Source of the DNA: Oricola indica
GTDB taxonomy: Bacteria > Pseudomonadota > Alphaproteobacteria > Rhizobiales > Rhizobiaceae
Assembly: GCF_019966595.1 (NCBI RefSeq)
Contig: NZ_JAINFJ010000001.1
Span: 744,001-808,000 of the forward strand
Direction: 5' to 3'
DNA length: 64,000 nt
Positions within the stretch are counted from its first letter, which is position 1, and the number at the start of each line of letters is the position of its first letter. Shown here piece by piece: positions 12,506-21,640 of this stretch. The translations under genes and the position numbers were made by a program. The notes beneath the pieces were generated by a model. The model was given only the letters and a program-made list of their open reading frames with translations, was not told where the DNA came from and searched no databases.

Positions 12506-12951
12506 GCCTGCGCCTCGCGCTGCGCGCGCAGCCGTGCCCGCACTTCCTCGCGATACGCGCGGAAGGTTTCCGGCTTCCACATCTGGAAGAAATGTCCGCG
12601 TCCCACGAAGGCGACCTCGTCCGTGATCCCGGTATGCTCGCGAATGAAGTCCGTCACGCTGATCCGGCCCTCCCCGTCGGGTTTCAGGAACGCGCCATCC
12701 CCGTGAAAGAAGATCGACATGTCGTCGGATGAGCGCAGAAACGGATCGTCCTGCGCCAGCCGCTCCTCGTAGCGTTCCAGCAGGTCTGTTCCGCCGGTGT
12801 CGATCGCCGGCATGTCGATGGCCTGCAGTGCGTAAAGCTCCCCCAAGCCACGCCGCTGCAGAACCGTGCGAAACAGGGCGGGCACGGAGACGCGCCCCTT
12901 GGAGTCCACCCTGTTCACTGCATTTGACAGAAACCGGTCCACGCGAAACAC
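12502..12951 (-). CDS. mraZ: Transcriptional regulator MraZ (first gene of the dcw operon)
   Basis: The product (149 residues) has the two AbrB-like SpoVT/MraZ repeats: [14 protein letters not shown] near residue 15 and [14 protein letters not shown] near residue 93. MraZ binds direct repeats upstream of its own operon and represses or tunes dcw transcription. The annotated start is a GTG at 12951; a second in-frame GTG at 12942 would give [10 protein letters not shown], close to the usual rhizobial N-terminus, and is equally possible. No ATG start is available upstream of the conserved region. Confidence 0.93.
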   Translation of the reverse strand: MFRVDRFLSNAVNRVDSKGRVSVPALFRTVLQRRGLGELYALQAIDMPAIDTGGTDLLERYEERLAQDDPFLRSSDDMSIFFHGDGAFLKPDGEGRISVTDFIREHTGITDEVAFVGRGHFFQMWKPETFRAYREEVRARLRAQREAQA

Positions 12952-13166
12952 CCGCCGCTTCCGTCCCGCTGAAGGCCCGTCCCAAAGCCATCGACAAAGA
13001 CTTTCCGTTCACCGAGCCGCGCAAGGCGGTTTGACCTCGCGCCGACCGTCCAGAAGTGCCGTGTAAAGGGCAAATGGCGCTGCCGGAGACGACAGTCCCC
13101 GTTTCGCCCGCCCCTTGCGAGCGGCGTGCAATTCCTGGTGAGGAAGGCGTTCCTGCCCGGCTCGAA

Positions 13167-13195
13167 ATTTGTGCTTATGGGATAACATGGGTCAA
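13167..13195 (-). promoter_or_regulatory. Candidate sigma-70 promoter of the dcw operon
   Basis: On the minus strand TTGACC (13195-13190) is followed after 17 bases by ACAAAT (13172-13167). The -35 box is good and the -10 box is weak. The element sits inside the run of MraZ-type repeats, so a repressor bound there would block RNA polymerase. It would leave a leader of roughly 200 bases before mraZ. Confidence 0.35.
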
Positions 13196-13211
13196 CTTGG
13201 GAATCAATGGG
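13178..13211 (-). promoter_or_regulatory. MraZ-binding direct repeats
   Basis: On the plus strand TGGG occurs at 13178, 13188, 13198 and 13208, exactly 10 bases apart, with a degenerate AGGG near 13216. Read in the direction of mraZ these are CCCA boxes. Phased TGGGN repeats with 5-base spacers are the described target of MraZ in enterobacteria, so these are very likely the autoregulatory sites of the dcw operon. They lie about 230-260 bases upstream of the mraZ start, overlapping the candidate promoter. Confidence 0.8.
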
Positions 13212-13355
13212 ATCAAGGGACACATTCCGCATTCGCAGCCAATTGCGCGCGCAATGCGGGCATTGGTCATTATGCTGGGATTAACCTTAAGGAACGGTTG
13301 AAATGTCTGAAGCGCGTGAAGCCGGCCTCCCCGCTGTCTTCCGTATCGGAGAAGA

Positions 13356-14258
13356 TCAATCCGTCAGCGCCCGCCGTCCCCGCGCGGCGATTTCTGACTG
13401 GACGAAAGCCGCGAAAAGCTCGACGCGGGGATTTGCGGACGAAGGACCGTAATGGACGATCGACATCTCGACCGCTTCGGCGCGATAGGCAGGCAGAACG
13501 ATCTCAAGGCTGCCATCGGCCAGTCCGCCTTCGACGAGAAACCGAGGCAGCAGGGCAATTCCGCCGCCGCCAAGAACAATGGCATGTATTGTCTTTGGAT
13601 CATTGGCGACTATTCGGCACTCGACCTGGAGGGCAACGGCCCCGTCCGGCCCGTCAAACCTTCGGGTTTGATGCTTTGGGTATCCGACGAAGCAATGGGC
13701 GCCCAGAGTCTCGAGGCTGTCAGGGCTTCCCTTTGTTTCGAGATAACTGCGGGCAGCGACAAGCAATTGCGGCTCGACCCCCAGCGAGCGGCGAACGAGG
13801 CTGCTGTCCGTTAATTTTCCGATCCGGACGGCCATGTCGAAACCGCCGGCGATCAGGTCCTGCACATCGTTTGAGACGACGAATTCCAGTTCGATACCCG
13901 GGTGGCGGCGCGCGAAACGGCCAACGGCCGGGCCGATCAGTTCGGCGGCGAAAGCAAATGGCAGGCTGATCCGCAGTTTGCCTTGCGGGTGTTCCCGGTC
14001 GGTGTCTATCGCCGCCATCGCTTCTTCCACCACTGCGACCATCCGCGAAGCGTCGACAGCCAGACGTCGGCCGCTCTCGGTCAAACGGCTCTTGCGCGTG
14101 TTGCGCACGACAAGCTGGAGCCCGAGATTTTTTTCCAAAGCCGCGATGTGCTCGCTAACGGTGGAAGATGGCAGGTTCAGCCGCCTCGCCGCGCCCGCGA
14201 AACTGCCGGTTTCCGCCAAGGCGGCGAAGGTCACCAGATGATTGAGATTGCGGTACAT
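13356..14258 (-). CDS. LysR-family transcriptional regulator
   Basis: The 300-residue protein has an N-terminal winged helix-turn-helix (about residues 5-60, with GSFAGAARRLNLPSSTVSEHI) and a LysR effector-binding domain (about 90-290). It is transcribed divergently from a cysteine hydrolase and an FMN reductase, the usual layout for a LysR regulator and its target genes, with a 173-base shared control region (14259-14431). The effector is unknown. It sits between the dcw operon and rnpB. Confidence 0.92.
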   Translation of the reverse strand: MYRNLNHLVTFAALAETGSFAGAARRLNLPSSTVSEHIAALEKNLGLQLVVRNTRKSRLTESGRRLAVDASRMVAVVEEAMAAIDTDREHPQGKLRISLPFAFAAELIGPAVGRFARRHPGIELEFVVSNDVQDLIAGGFDMAVRIGKLTDSSLVRRSLGVEPQLLVAARSYLETKGSPDSLETLGAHCFVGYPKHQTRRFDGPDGAVALQVECRIVANDPKTIHAIVLGGGGIALLPRFLVEGGLADGSLEIVLPAYRAEAVEMSIVHYGPSSANPRVELFAAFVQSEIAARGRRALTD

Positions 14259-14431
14259 TGGCCGGATTTCCGGATTGTGACTTCAATATTAGCCTATGGA
14301 ATTCGGAATTCAGGATGGCATCTTCCACTCAACAGTCAATGAGCGGGCCACCTTCCTGCTGCGGAAGCACCTCAATTTCTCATTCCCGAACTATCCGGAT
14401 TTTTCGCCGAAACCGAAGTGGAGTTATTGTC

Positions 14432-15073
14432 ATGCACTCAATCAACACCCTTACGCCCCAAAACAGCGCCTTGTGTCTCATCGACCATCAACCCTGGGTG
14501 GCGTTTCCGATAAATTCGATCAGCCCAGAGCACCTCACCAACAATGTCCTCGCCTTGGCGAAGGCGGCCAAGGCCCTGGAAATACCGACAATCCTGACGA
14601 CGATAAACGGCGAAAACGGTCCGTTGAGGGACCCGCTGCTGCAGGGCATCGGCGCGCTTTGGCCGGACACGCTGCCAATCGACAGGACCAATACGAATGC
14701 GTGGTCAGACCCGGCATTTGTGTCCGCAGTGGAGAAAACCGGACGCAAGAAACTTGTTATGGCCGGTCTCTGGACCGAGGTCTGCCTGGCGCAGACTGCG
14801 ATCTCCGCACTTGCGGCCGGCTATGAGGTCTTTTTCGTGTCGGACGCCTCCGGCGGCTTGAGCCCGGAGGCGCATGAACGGGCCTGCCAGCGGATGATCC
14901 AGGCCGGCGCGGTACCGATGACCTGGTTCGCGACAGCCGCCGAATGGTGCCCTGACAACACCGCGCCGGAATATCAGCGAATGTATCCGATCACGCTGGC
15001 GCATGGTGGCGGCGTCGGTTGGGCCGTTGAGTACATCATGGCCAATCTCCCGCAAACGGGAGACCGAGCATGA
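14432..15073 (+). CDS. Isochorismatase-family cysteine hydrolase (YcaC-like)
   Basis: The 213-residue protein has the family layout: the catalytic Asp in LIDHQPW near residue 17 and the nucleophile Cys in GLWTEVCLAQTA near residue 115, followed by FVSDASGG. This resembles the YcaC branch of isochorismatase-like hydrolases, whose physiological substrates are largely unknown. A GGAG lies 9 bases before the ATG at 14432; the frame is open further upstream but without family similarity. The stop overlaps the next gene by 4 bases, so the two are co-translated, probably under the divergent LysR regulator. Confidence 0.88.
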   Translation: MHSINTLTPQNSALCLIDHQPWVAFPINSISPEHLTNNVLALAKAAKALEIPTILTTINGENGPLRDPLLQGIGALWPDTLPIDRTNTNAWSDPAFVSAVEKTGRKKLVMAGLWTEVCLAQTAISALAAGYEVFFVSDASGGLSPEAHERACQRMIQAGAVPMTWFATAAEWCPDNTAPEYQRMYPITLAHGGGVGWAVEYIMANLPQTGDRA

Positions 15074-15660
15074 CCGACAGGCCCAAGCTGGGCGTAATCG
15101 TGTCCTCCGCACGCGAGGGACGTTTCGCCGACAAGATGCTCGCATGGGTCAGAAAACGCCTTGATGCGGACGGTCGGTTCGAGATTGAGATCATCGATCC
15201 GCTCGAATACCGGGTCACGCTGTGGCATGGCGACATGCAAGCCGAGGACATGTCGCGGCTGAAGCTCACGCTCGAAGCCTGCGAGGCTTTTGTCGTTATC
15301 GCCGCCGAGTACAATCACAGCTTCCCCGCGGCAGTGAAATCGCTGATAGATGCCGGGAAGACCGAGTGGGAAGCAAAGCCTGTCGCGTTTGTTTCCTATG
15401 GCGGGGTTTCCGGTGGTCTTCGGTCGGTCGAAGCCCTCAGGCTGGTGTTCGCCGAATTGCATGCGGTGACATTGCGCGACACCGTCAGCATGGCAATGCC
15501 GTTCCAGCGCATGAGCGAGACCGGCGAACTCGCGGACGGAGAAATGGCGGATCAGGCGTTCGCTGTCATGCTTAACCGACTGGAGTGGTGGACATCGGCG
15601 CTATCGGCAGCGCGGTCTGCAACGCCATATTCCCTGTCCGCCGGGGACCGCTCCGCGTGA
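15070..15660 (+). CDS. NADPH-dependent FMN reductase family protein
   Basis: The 196-residue flavodoxin-like protein starts with the flavin loop GVIVSSAREGRFADK (about residues 8-22) and carries AAEYNHSFPAAVKSLID near residue 80, the motif of NAD(P)H-dependent FMN or quinone/azo reductases. It overlaps the upstream hydrolase by 4 bases, pointing to a common role, possibly in detoxifying an aromatic or quinone-like compound that the LysR regulator senses. The substrate is not evident from sequence. Confidence 0.87.
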   Translation: MTDRPKLGVIVSSAREGRFADKMLAWVRKRLDADGRFEIEIIDPLEYRVTLWHGDMQAEDMSRLKLTLEACEAFVVIAAEYNHSFPAAVKSLIDAGKTEWEAKPVAFVSYGGVSGGLRSVEALRLVFAELHAVTLRDTVSMAMPFQRMSETGELADGEMADQAFAVMLNRLEWWTSALSAARSATPYSLSAGDRSA

Positions 15661-15683
15661 GGATGCTCCGACGCCGAAGTAAA

Positions 15684-16096
15684 ATACCAGCCGGCCTGTA
15701 AGCCGGGTTCTGTACGGCGTGAGCCGTGACGGCCATTCCTCTGGGACGGACATTGCTGTCCGCCTCAAGCAACCTACCCGGACGGCGCTCCGGAAACAGA
15801 GCCGGGCCGAAGCCCTGTGCCATCCCTATTCGGTCTTGCTCCCGGTGGGGTTTGCCATGCCATGCCTGTCACCAGCCATGCGGTGGGCTCTTACCCCACC
15901 CTTTCACCCTTGCCCCGCCTGTTTTTGCGCCCGGTTACGGCGAAAAAGGCAGACGGGGCGGTTTGCTTTCTGTGGCACTTTCCCTAGGGTCGCCCCCGCC
16001 GGACGTTATCCGGCACCGTGTCTCCATGGAGCCCGGACTTTCCTCGCCCGCCGCCTTTCGGCATTGGTCGGGCGCGGCCGTCCGGCCGGCTGGTCC
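15684..16096 (-). ncRNA. rnpB: RNase P RNA component (type A)
   Basis: Reading the minus strand, the conserved GAGGAAAGTCCGGGCTCC block of bacterial RNase P RNA lies near 16044-16027 and the 3' ACAGAACCCGGCTTA block lies near 15714-15700. The ends pair perfectly as helix P1: 11 bases at 16094-16084 with 11 bases at 15696-15686. The length, about 410 nt, fits an alphaproteobacterial type A ribozyme, which matures tRNA 5' ends. The exact termini are inferred from the P1 pairing. No protein-coding gene lies in this stretch. Confidence 0.96.
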
Positions 16097-16140
16097 GCCC
16101 CGTCTATTGGCGAAAGCGGCGCTTGGCAAGGCGCGACCGT

Positions 16141-16746
16141 CTACGCAGCCTGTCTTGCCCGGCGCGCCGGCTTGATCCGCCGCACGGCGAGCAACGCGAC
16201 GACGATGGCCAGATAGATGATCGGTTCCGGCGGCCATGCCTTGACCAGCAGAAGGTAATGCAACGCGCCTGCGAGCACGGCCGGATAGACAAGCCGGTGC
16301 AGCTTGCGCCAGCCCATGGAACCGAGCTTGCGGATCGAGAAGCGGTTCGACGTCGCCGCGAGCGGCACCAACATCAGGAAGGCAGCCATGCCGATGGTGA
16401 TATAGGGCCGCTTGATGATGTCCTTGCCGATCTCGCTCCAGAAGAACTGCTTGTCGAGCGCCAGATAGACCGAGAGATGCAGCACCACATAGATGAAGGC
16501 GACGAGACCGAAGGCGCGGCGGTACTTGACCAGATTGATCCGTCCGAAGCGCAGCAATGGCGTCACCGCGAGGCCGAGGATCAGGAAGCGCAGCGCCCAC
16601 TCGCCGAGCCCGTTTTCGAGCACGCGCAGCGGGTCCGCGCCGAGCGCATTGGAAAATGCCCGCACGAAAAGATCGACGGCCGGCAGGAGGCCGAGCGGAT
16701 AGACGGCCCATTCGGGCGCCGCGGTCCAGAGTTTCGATTGCGCCAT
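16141..16746 (-). CDS. msrQ: Heme-binding membrane subunit of the methionine sulfoxide reductase system
   Basis: The 201-residue protein has five or six transmembrane helices and the ferric-reductase-like fold of MsrQ (formerly YedZ), with histidines in helices such as VVLHLSVYL and RKLHRLVYP that would bind heme. It passes quinol-derived electrons to MsrP in the periplasm to repair oxidised methionine in envelope proteins. It starts 4 bases after the msrP stop, so the pair is an operon. Confidence 0.93.
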   Translation of the reverse strand: MAQSKLWTAAPEWAVYPLGLLPAVDLFVRAFSNALGADPLRVLENGLGEWALRFLILGLAVTPLLRFGRINLVKYRRAFGLVAFIYVVLHLSVYLALDKQFFWSEIGKDIIKRPYITIGMAAFLMLVPLAATSNRFSIRKLGSMGWRKLHRLVYPAVLAGALHYLLLVKAWPPEPIIYLAIVVALLAVRRIKPARRARQAA

Positions 16747-16750
16747 CGGG

Positions 16751-17698
16751 TCAGAAGTATTTCTTCAAGTCCATGCCGTCATAGAGCGACGCAACCTGTT
16801 CGCCATAGCCGTTGAACATCTGCGTCTCGATGCGCGAGGAAAACAGGCCACCGCCGATGCGGCGTTCGCTTGCCTGGCTCCAGCGCGGATGGTCCACGGT
16901 CGGGTTCACATTGGAGTAGAAGCCGTATTCGCGCGGATTCTGGAGGTTCCAGGTCGCCGGCGGCTCCTCCTCGGTGAACTTGATCGAGACGATCGACTTG
17001 ATGCTCTTGAAGCCGTATTTCCACGGCACGACCAGCCGCACCGGCGCGCCGTTCTGGTTCGGCAGCACCTCGCCATGCAGGCCCACCGCAAGGATCGTCA
17101 GGGGATGCATCGCCTCGTCAAGGCGCAAACCCTCGACATAGGGCCATGGCAGGATCGGGAAGGTGGAGCTTTGCCCGCGCATTTCCTCCGGCCGCACCAG
17201 GGTCTCGAACGCGACATATTTCGCGCTTCCCTGCACGTCGAATTTCTCCAGCACGCTGGAAAGCGGAATGCCGACCCAGGGCACCACCATCGACCACGCC
17301 TCGACGCAGCGCAGCCGGTAGATGCGGTCTTCCAGCGTATATTGCGTCAGCAGGTCCTCGATATCGATCGCGCCGGGATTGTTGACCATCCCGCCGACCT
17401 CGATCGTCCACGGGCGCGTCGTCAGCTTGTCCGCATATTTCGCCGGGTCGCCCTTGCCGGTGCCGAATTCGTAGAAATTGCAGTAGCCCGAAATGTCGTC
17501 GAGCGAATTGGGCGTCTCGTCGGTCGAAAACGGACCGGCGACGGTCTTCAGCATCTCTCCCGCCTGTGCCCGGACAGGAGCGCCGGCTGCGGCAACGGCC
17601 AGACCGGCCGCGCCGGCCATGAAGGCGCGGCGGTTGAGAATGGCATGTTTTGGCGTGATCTCGGACGCCGGCGGAACGGGGAAACGATATGCGGGCAA
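16751..17698 (-). CDS. msrP: Periplasmic protein-methionine-sulfoxide reductase, molybdopterin subunit
   Basis: The 315-residue protein carries a Tat signal with twin arginine ([12 protein letters not shown], about residues 22-33) and a sulfite-oxidase-type molybdopterin fold; the Mo-ligand cysteine lies in LRCVEAW. MsrP reduces methionine sulfoxide in periplasmic proteins. The start is a TTG at 17698, preceded by a strong AGGAGG 4 bases upstream; the next ATG (residue 27) would remove the twin arginines. It is followed by its electron donor msrQ. Confidence 0.94.
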   Translation of the reverse strand: MPAYRFPVPPASEITPKHAILNRRAFMAGAAGLAVAAAGAPVRAQAGEMLKTVAGPFSTDETPNSLDDISGYCNFYEFGTGKGDPAKYADKLTTRPWTIEVGGMVNNPGAIDIEDLLTQYTLEDRIYRLRCVEAWSMVVPWVGIPLSSVLEKFDVQGSAKYVAFETLVRPEEMRGQSSTFPILPWPYVEGLRLDEAMHPLTILAVGLHGEVLPNQNGAPVRLVVPWKYGFKSIKSIVSIKFTEEEPPATWNLQNPREYGFYSNVNPTVDHPRWSQASERRIGGGLFSSRIETQMFNGYGEQVASLYDGMDLKKYF

Positions 17699-17821
17699 CT
17701 GTGCCTCCTCACGGCATGATTGGCATATGCTTGCTATATCACGCGGCTTCTGGGGCCGGTTTCACATGTTCCGGCGCGGGAATCACACCTTCTTGAGCAG
17801 CGCGTCAACTGCGCCCGCCTG

Positions 17822-18505
17822 TCAGCCCGCTTTCGGCATGCGCACGCCCTCGGGCGTGACGATCGCATCCATCGGAACGTCATGCGGTTGCGGAAAGATG
17901 GTTGCGATGCGCGCGCAGGCGTAGCCGACACCGATCGCCAGCGGCTTTCGCGCCATCGCGGCAAATGTGCGGTCGAAGAAGCCGCCTCCATAGCCGAGGC
18001 GAAACAGGTCGTCATCGAAACCGACGACCGGCGCGAGCACGATATCCGGCACGACCTCACGTCCCGCATTCGGAACCGGGATGTTCCAGACACCCTTTTC
18101 CAGTGCCTCGCCTGGCTTCCAGCTTCGGAAGACGAGCGGTTGTCCCTTGGCGATCACGACGGGAAGAGCGGCCTCGCCGCCTTGCGTCCGGACGCGATCC
18201 ATCAGCGGCCGCAGATCCGGTTCGCCGCGAAACGGCCAGTAGAAGCTGACGATACGGCCGGAAAAATCTCCGGCGAGTTCCGCCACGCGCTCGGCGATGG
18301 TCGCGGACCATTGCCGCCGCTCATCCGCCGAACACGCAAGCCGCGCCGCGATCAGCCGTTCCCGTTCCGACTTGCGCCAGCGCGCGACGTCCCGGCGCTG
18401 TTCCGCATCGACCGGAGTGAAGCCGCCGTCATACCCTTCCGCCAGTTCATGCGCCATGCAGGGCGGTGAGGCGAATGTGGCCGGATTGTCGTCATCGTGA
18501 TTCAT
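17822..18505 (-). CDS. 5-formyltetrahydrofolate cyclo-ligase
   Basis: The 227-residue protein belongs to the 5-FCL (MTHFS) family, which uses ATP to return 5-formyl-THF to the one-carbon pool as 5,10-methenyl-THF. The C-terminal GYGGGFFDRT motif (about residue 170) and the preceding LAPVVGFD block are characteristic. The ATG at 18505 is preferred because GGGAGG lies about 6 bases upstream; the frame is open 17 codons further up. The N-terminus is longer than usual, with about 35 residues before the first family motif. Confidence 0.92.
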   Translation of the reverse strand: MNHDDDNPATFASPPCMAHELAEGYDGGFTPVDAEQRRDVARWRKSERERLIAARLACSADERRQWSATIAERVAELAGDFSGRIVSFYWPFRGEPDLRPLMDRVRTQGGEAALPVVIAKGQPLVFRSWKPGEALEKGVWNIPVPNAGREVVPDIVLAPVVGFDDDLFRLGYGGGFFDRTFAAMARKPLAIGVGYACARIATIFPQPHDVPMDAIVTPEGVRMPKAG

Positions 18506-18590
18506 GGCGAACCTCCCGGGGCCAGTGTAGCCCTTCGGGATAGCCCTCCGCCACAATCCGCGCCGGAATCCGGCGCGATCGCGCCGCGCG

Positions 18591-18773
18591 TCATTCGTCG
18601 TCGAGATTGTCCTCGGCCTCGGTCACCGGGATCGCATAGGCGCCCGACAGCCAACGGTTGAGGTCGATATCCTTGCAGCGCTGCGAGCAGAAGGGATAGG
18701 TCTCGCGCTTCGATTCCTTGCCGCATTCCGGGCATTTGCGCTTTGGCCGGAGCGGTTCGATCTTGGCACTCAT
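18591..18773 (-). CDS. yacG: DNA gyrase inhibitor YacG (zinc-binding)
   Basis: The 60-residue protein has the four-cysteine zinc site of YacG, with a CPEC pair near residue 14 and a CSQRC pair near residue 29, followed by [13 protein letters not shown]. In E. coli YacG binds GyrB and inhibits gyrase. It starts 7 bases after the maf stop and ends the infA-maf-yacG string, a common rhizobial order. Confidence 0.93.
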   Translation of the reverse strand: MSAKIEPLRPKRKCPECGKESKRETYPFCSQRCKDIDLNRWLSGAYAIPVTEAEDNLDDE

Positions 18774-18780
18774 CGCTCGG

Positions 18781-19407
18781 TCAGGCCCCGCTCTGCTGCC
18801 AGCGCAGATGCAGCTTGTAGCCTTCTCCGCCAAGCAGGGCGGAGGTCTCGTAGAGCGGCAGGCCGACAACATTGGTGTAGGAGCCGACGAGCCGCACAAC
18901 GAAAGTCCCGGCAAGGCCCTGAATGGCGTATCCGCCCGCCTTGTCGCGCCATTCGCCCGACGACTGGTAGGCCTCGCGCTCCTCAGAGGAGAGCCGCTTG
19001 AAGCGCACCCGCGTCTCGACGATCTTCTGGCGGATCTTGCCTTTCGGCGTGATCAGGCAGAGCCCGGTATAGACCTTGTGGTTTCGGCCGGAGAGCAGGC
19101 GAAGACACTGACGCGCGTCTTCGGCCAGTTCCGCTTTCGGCAGGATCAGCCGGCCGACCGCCACAACCGTGTCGGCGGCAAGCACGAAACAGTCGTGGTG
19201 GCTGTCATTTTCGCGCAGGTGCTCGAACGCCTTTTCGGCCTTCGTGCGGCTCAGGCGGCGCGCCAACGATCGCGGATGTTCCGACTTGAGCGGCGTTTCG
19301 TCGATATTGGTCGGCAGAAGCCGGTCGGGCTCGATGCCCGCCTGGTTCAGCAGTTCGACCCGCCGAGGCGATCCCGATGCCAGAACAAGTTTCTGTTGCA
19401 CGCTCAT
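18781..19407 (-). CDS. maf: Maf-family nucleoside triphosphate pyrophosphatase
   Basis: The 208-residue protein shows the Maf signature [12 protein letters not shown] at the N-terminus and the catalytic AADTVVAVG near residue 77. Maf proteins hydrolyse dTTP, UTP or modified pyrimidine nucleotides to the monophosphate and are linked to division arrest and house-cleaning. The subgroup (dTTP/UTP versus m7GTP type) is not certain from sequence alone. It lies 63 bases after infA on the same strand and just before yacG. Confidence 0.93.
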   Translation of the reverse strand: MSVQQKLVLASGSPRRVELLNQAGIEPDRLLPTNIDETPLKSEHPRSLARRLSRTKAEKAFEHLRENDSHHDCFVLAADTVVAVGRLILPKAELAEDARQCLRLLSGRNHKVYTGLCLITPKGKIRQKIVETRVRFKRLSSEEREAYQSSGEWRDKAGGYAIQGLAGTFVVRLVGSYTNVVGLPLYETSALLGGEGYKLHLRWQQSGA

Positions 19408-19470
19408 GGTCTCGGAATACCCTGTTCCGCAACGCCGCCGGTCTTGCCGCGCGCGGGCGCCGGACGGACG

Positions 19471-19689
19471 TTACTTGAAACGATAGGTGATACGGCCCTT
19501 GGTCAGGTCGTAGGGTGTCATTTCGACGAGGACCTTGTCGCCGGCGAGCACGCGGATGCGGTTCTTGCGCATCTTGCCAGCCGTGTGGGCAATGATTTCG
19601 TGTTCGTTTTCCAGTTTCACGCGGAACGTGGCATTCGGCAGCAATTCCGTCACCACGCCGGGAAATTCAAGAACTTCTTCTTTCGCCAT
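19471..19689 (-). CDS. infA: Translation initiation factor IF-1
   Basis: The 72-residue OB-fold protein begins [11 protein letters not shown] and ends KGRITYRFK, a near-canonical IF-1 that occupies the A site of the 30S subunit during initiation. The frame is open for 21 codons upstream, but similarity and length fix the ATG at 19689. It lies downstream of UPF0262 and upstream of maf on the same strand. Confidence 0.98.
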   Translation of the reverse strand: MAKEEVLEFPGVVTELLPNATFRVKLENEHEIIAHTAGKMRKNRIRVLAGDKVLVEMTPYDLTKGRITYRFK

Positions 19690-19816
19690 TCGGTCTCTTT
19701 TCTTCCAATGCAAAAAAGGCTGGCGTTCGGGCGCAGCCTGTTGTTCGGCCATCTCTTATCGTGTCGATCGGAAACCGACAACCGTTTAATGCCCGCAAAC
19801 CCCGGTGGTTCCGCGC

Positions 19817-20308
19817 CTATCCGCGCCAGTGCAGCACGCAGACGAGGGTGAAAAGCCGCCGCGCCGTATCGAAATCCATGTCCAGCTTGCCGGCCAGGCG
19901 GTCCATCAGCGTCTGCGATCCGTCGTTGTGAACGCCGCGCCGCGCCATGTCGATCGTCTCGATCTGCCCCGGCGTCGACATCTTGATCGCCTCGTAATAG
20001 CTGTCGCAGATCATGTAATAATCCTTGATGATCCGCCGGAACGGACCAAGCGCAAGAATATGCGTCGCGACTTTGTCGCCGTCCTCGCGCGTCACGTCGA
20101 AGACCAGGCGCCCTTCCATGATCGAGAGCGAAAGCTTGTAGGGACCGCCGGTCTCGTCACCGACCGGCTGGAACCTGTTTTCCTCCAGCAGGTCGAAGAT
20201 CGCGACGGCGCGCTCATGCTCGACATCCGGCGTCGACCGTCCGATCGATTCGTCGAGGACGACATCGACCAGTCGCGAATTTGACCCGAATGTTTCGTCG
20301 CTCGCCAT
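19817..20308 (-). CDS. UPF0262 family protein
   Basis: The 163-residue protein belongs to a family of unknown function restricted mainly to alphaproteobacteria and nearly always placed next to hisD. Recognisable pieces are the [13 protein letters not shown] stretch near residue 32, [22 protein letters not shown] (about 90-110) and the [11 protein letters not shown] segment near residue 120. It has no signal peptide or membrane segment. The ATG at 20308 lies 16 bases after the hisD stop. I assign no biochemical role. Confidence 0.88.
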   Translation of the reverse strand: MASDETFGSNSRLVDVVLDESIGRSTPDVEHERAVAIFDLLEENRFQPVGDETGGPYKLSLSIMEGRLVFDVTREDGDKVATHILALGPFRRIIKDYYMICDSYYEAIKMSTPGQIETIDMARRGVHNDGSQTLMDRLAGKLDMDFDTARRLFTLVCVLHWRG

Positions 20309-20324
20309 CGCTGCAACACGATCC

Positions 20325-21623
20325 TCAGAGATTGAGCCGGATGGAGACCGAGCGGCCATGCGCGTCCAGCCCCTCGGCTTCGGCCAACGCGATCGCAGCC
20401 GGCGCCAGTTCGCGCAACTGGTCAGGACCCAGTTGCAGCAACGAGGTCCGCTTGACGAAATCCAGAACCGAAAGCCCGGACGAGAACCGCGCCGAGCGGG
20501 CCGTCGGCAGGACGTGGTTCGATCCGCCGACATAGTCTCCGATGACCTCCGGCGTGTAGCGTCCGATGAAGATCGCGCCTGCGTTGCGCACCTTGTCGAC
20601 CGCGGCTTCCGCTGTCTCGAAAGCCAGTTCGAGATGCTCCGGCGCGATCCGGTTGGCAATGGAGAAGGCCGTGTCGCCGTCGATCCGGTCGACTTCGATC
20701 ACCGCGCCGAAATCGCGCCAGCTCGCCGCCGCCGTCTCAGCACGCGGCAGGGTCTTCAACTGGTTGTCCACGGCCTCGGCCACCCGCGTGCCGAAATCCG
20801 CGTCGTCCGTGATCAGGATCGACTGCGCCGAGGTGTCGTGTTCGGCCTGCGCCAGAAGGTCGGCGGCGATCCAGTCCGGATCGTTCTCGCCATCGGCCAT
20901 GACAAGCACTTCCGACGGCCCGGCGATCATGTCGATGCCGACCGTGCCAAAAACCCGCCGTTTGGCGGCAGCGACAAAGGCGTTGCCCGGCCCGACGATC
21001 TTCGCCACCGGCGCGATCGTTTCCGTGCCATAGGCGAGCGCGGCCACGGCCTGCGCTCCGCCAATACGATAGATCTCGCTCACCCCGGCCAGATGCGCGG
21101 CGACCAGAACAAGCGGGTTGAGCGTGCCGTTCGGCGACGGCACCACCATCGCGATGCGCTCCACCCCCGCGACAACCGCCGGAATGGCGTTCATCAGTAC
21201 GGAACTCGGATAAGACGCCGTACCGCCCGGCACATAGAGGCCGACGGCCTCCACAGCAGTCCAGCGCGAGCCGAGCTTCACGCCGATCGGATCGACATAG
21301 ACATCGTCCTTCGGCATCTGGCGCTCGTGATGCGAACGGATGCGGTCGCGCGCCAGACGCAGCGCCTCGACCACCGAGGGATCGGCCAACTCAAGCGCCG
21401 CCGAAATCTCATCCTCGCCGACTCGCATCGACGTCTCAGTCAGATCGAGCCGGTCGAACTTGGCGGTGTATTCGATGACAGCCGCGTCGCCGCGCGCGCG
21501 AACGTCGTCCAGGATGGCGCGAACGGTCGCATCGACGTCTTCGGACACTTCCCGCTTGGTTGCGAGAAGCGCCTTGAAACGGGATTCGAAATCCGGGTCG
21601 CCTGATTTGAGAAAGAGCGGCAC
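20325..21623 (-). CDS. hisD: Histidinol dehydrogenase
   Basis: The 432-residue enzyme carries out the last two NAD-dependent oxidations of histidine synthesis, from histidinol to histidine. It shows [15 protein letters not shown] near residue 130, [21 protein letters not shown] (about 250) and the RIAPEHLEL histidine motif near 320. The GTG at 21623 is selected: similarity begins there (VPLFLKSGD) and a GGAG lies about 10 bases upstream, just after the DUF2948 stop. No other his genes are nearby, normal for rhizobia. Confidence 0.96.
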   Translation of the reverse strand: MPLFLKSGDPDFESRFKALLATKREVSEDVDATVRAILDDVRARGDAAVIEYTAKFDRLDLTETSMRVGEDEISAALELADPSVVEALRLARDRIRSHHERQMPKDDVYVDPIGVKLGSRWTAVEAVGLYVPGGTASYPSSVLMNAIPAVVAGVERIAMVVPSPNGTLNPLVLVAAHLAGVSEIYRIGGAQAVAALAYGTETIAPVAKIVGPGNAFVAAAKRRVFGTVGIDMIAGPSEVLVMADGENDPDWIAADLLAQAEHDTSAQSILITDDADFGTRVAEAVDNQLKTLPRAETAAASWRDFGAVIEVDRIDGDTAFSIANRIAPEHLELAFETAEAAVDKVRNAGAIFIGRYTPEVIGDYVGGSNHVLPTARSARFSSGLSVLDFVKRTSLLQLGPDQLRELAPAAIALAEAEGLDAHGRSVSIRLNL

Positions 21624-21640
21624 TTTGGTTCTCCGCCGGG

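Larger units (their letters stand above)
12952..13355. other. Long intergenic leader upstream of mraZ
   Basis: About 400 bases separate mraZ from the LysR-type gene that lies upstream on the same strand. The mraZ-distal half holds the MraZ-type repeats and a candidate promoter. The proximal 200 bases contain no convincing gene, and I see no clear intrinsic terminator for the LysR gene. A 49-codon open frame on the plus strand from 13303 overlaps the LysR gene in antisense and is not supported by anything I recognise. Confidence 0.6.

Noticed and set aside
13303-13452. 49-codon plus-strand frame with a possible ribosome-binding site near 13288
   Set aside because: Two thirds of it is antisense to the 3' end of the LysR gene, and the peptide resembles nothing I know.
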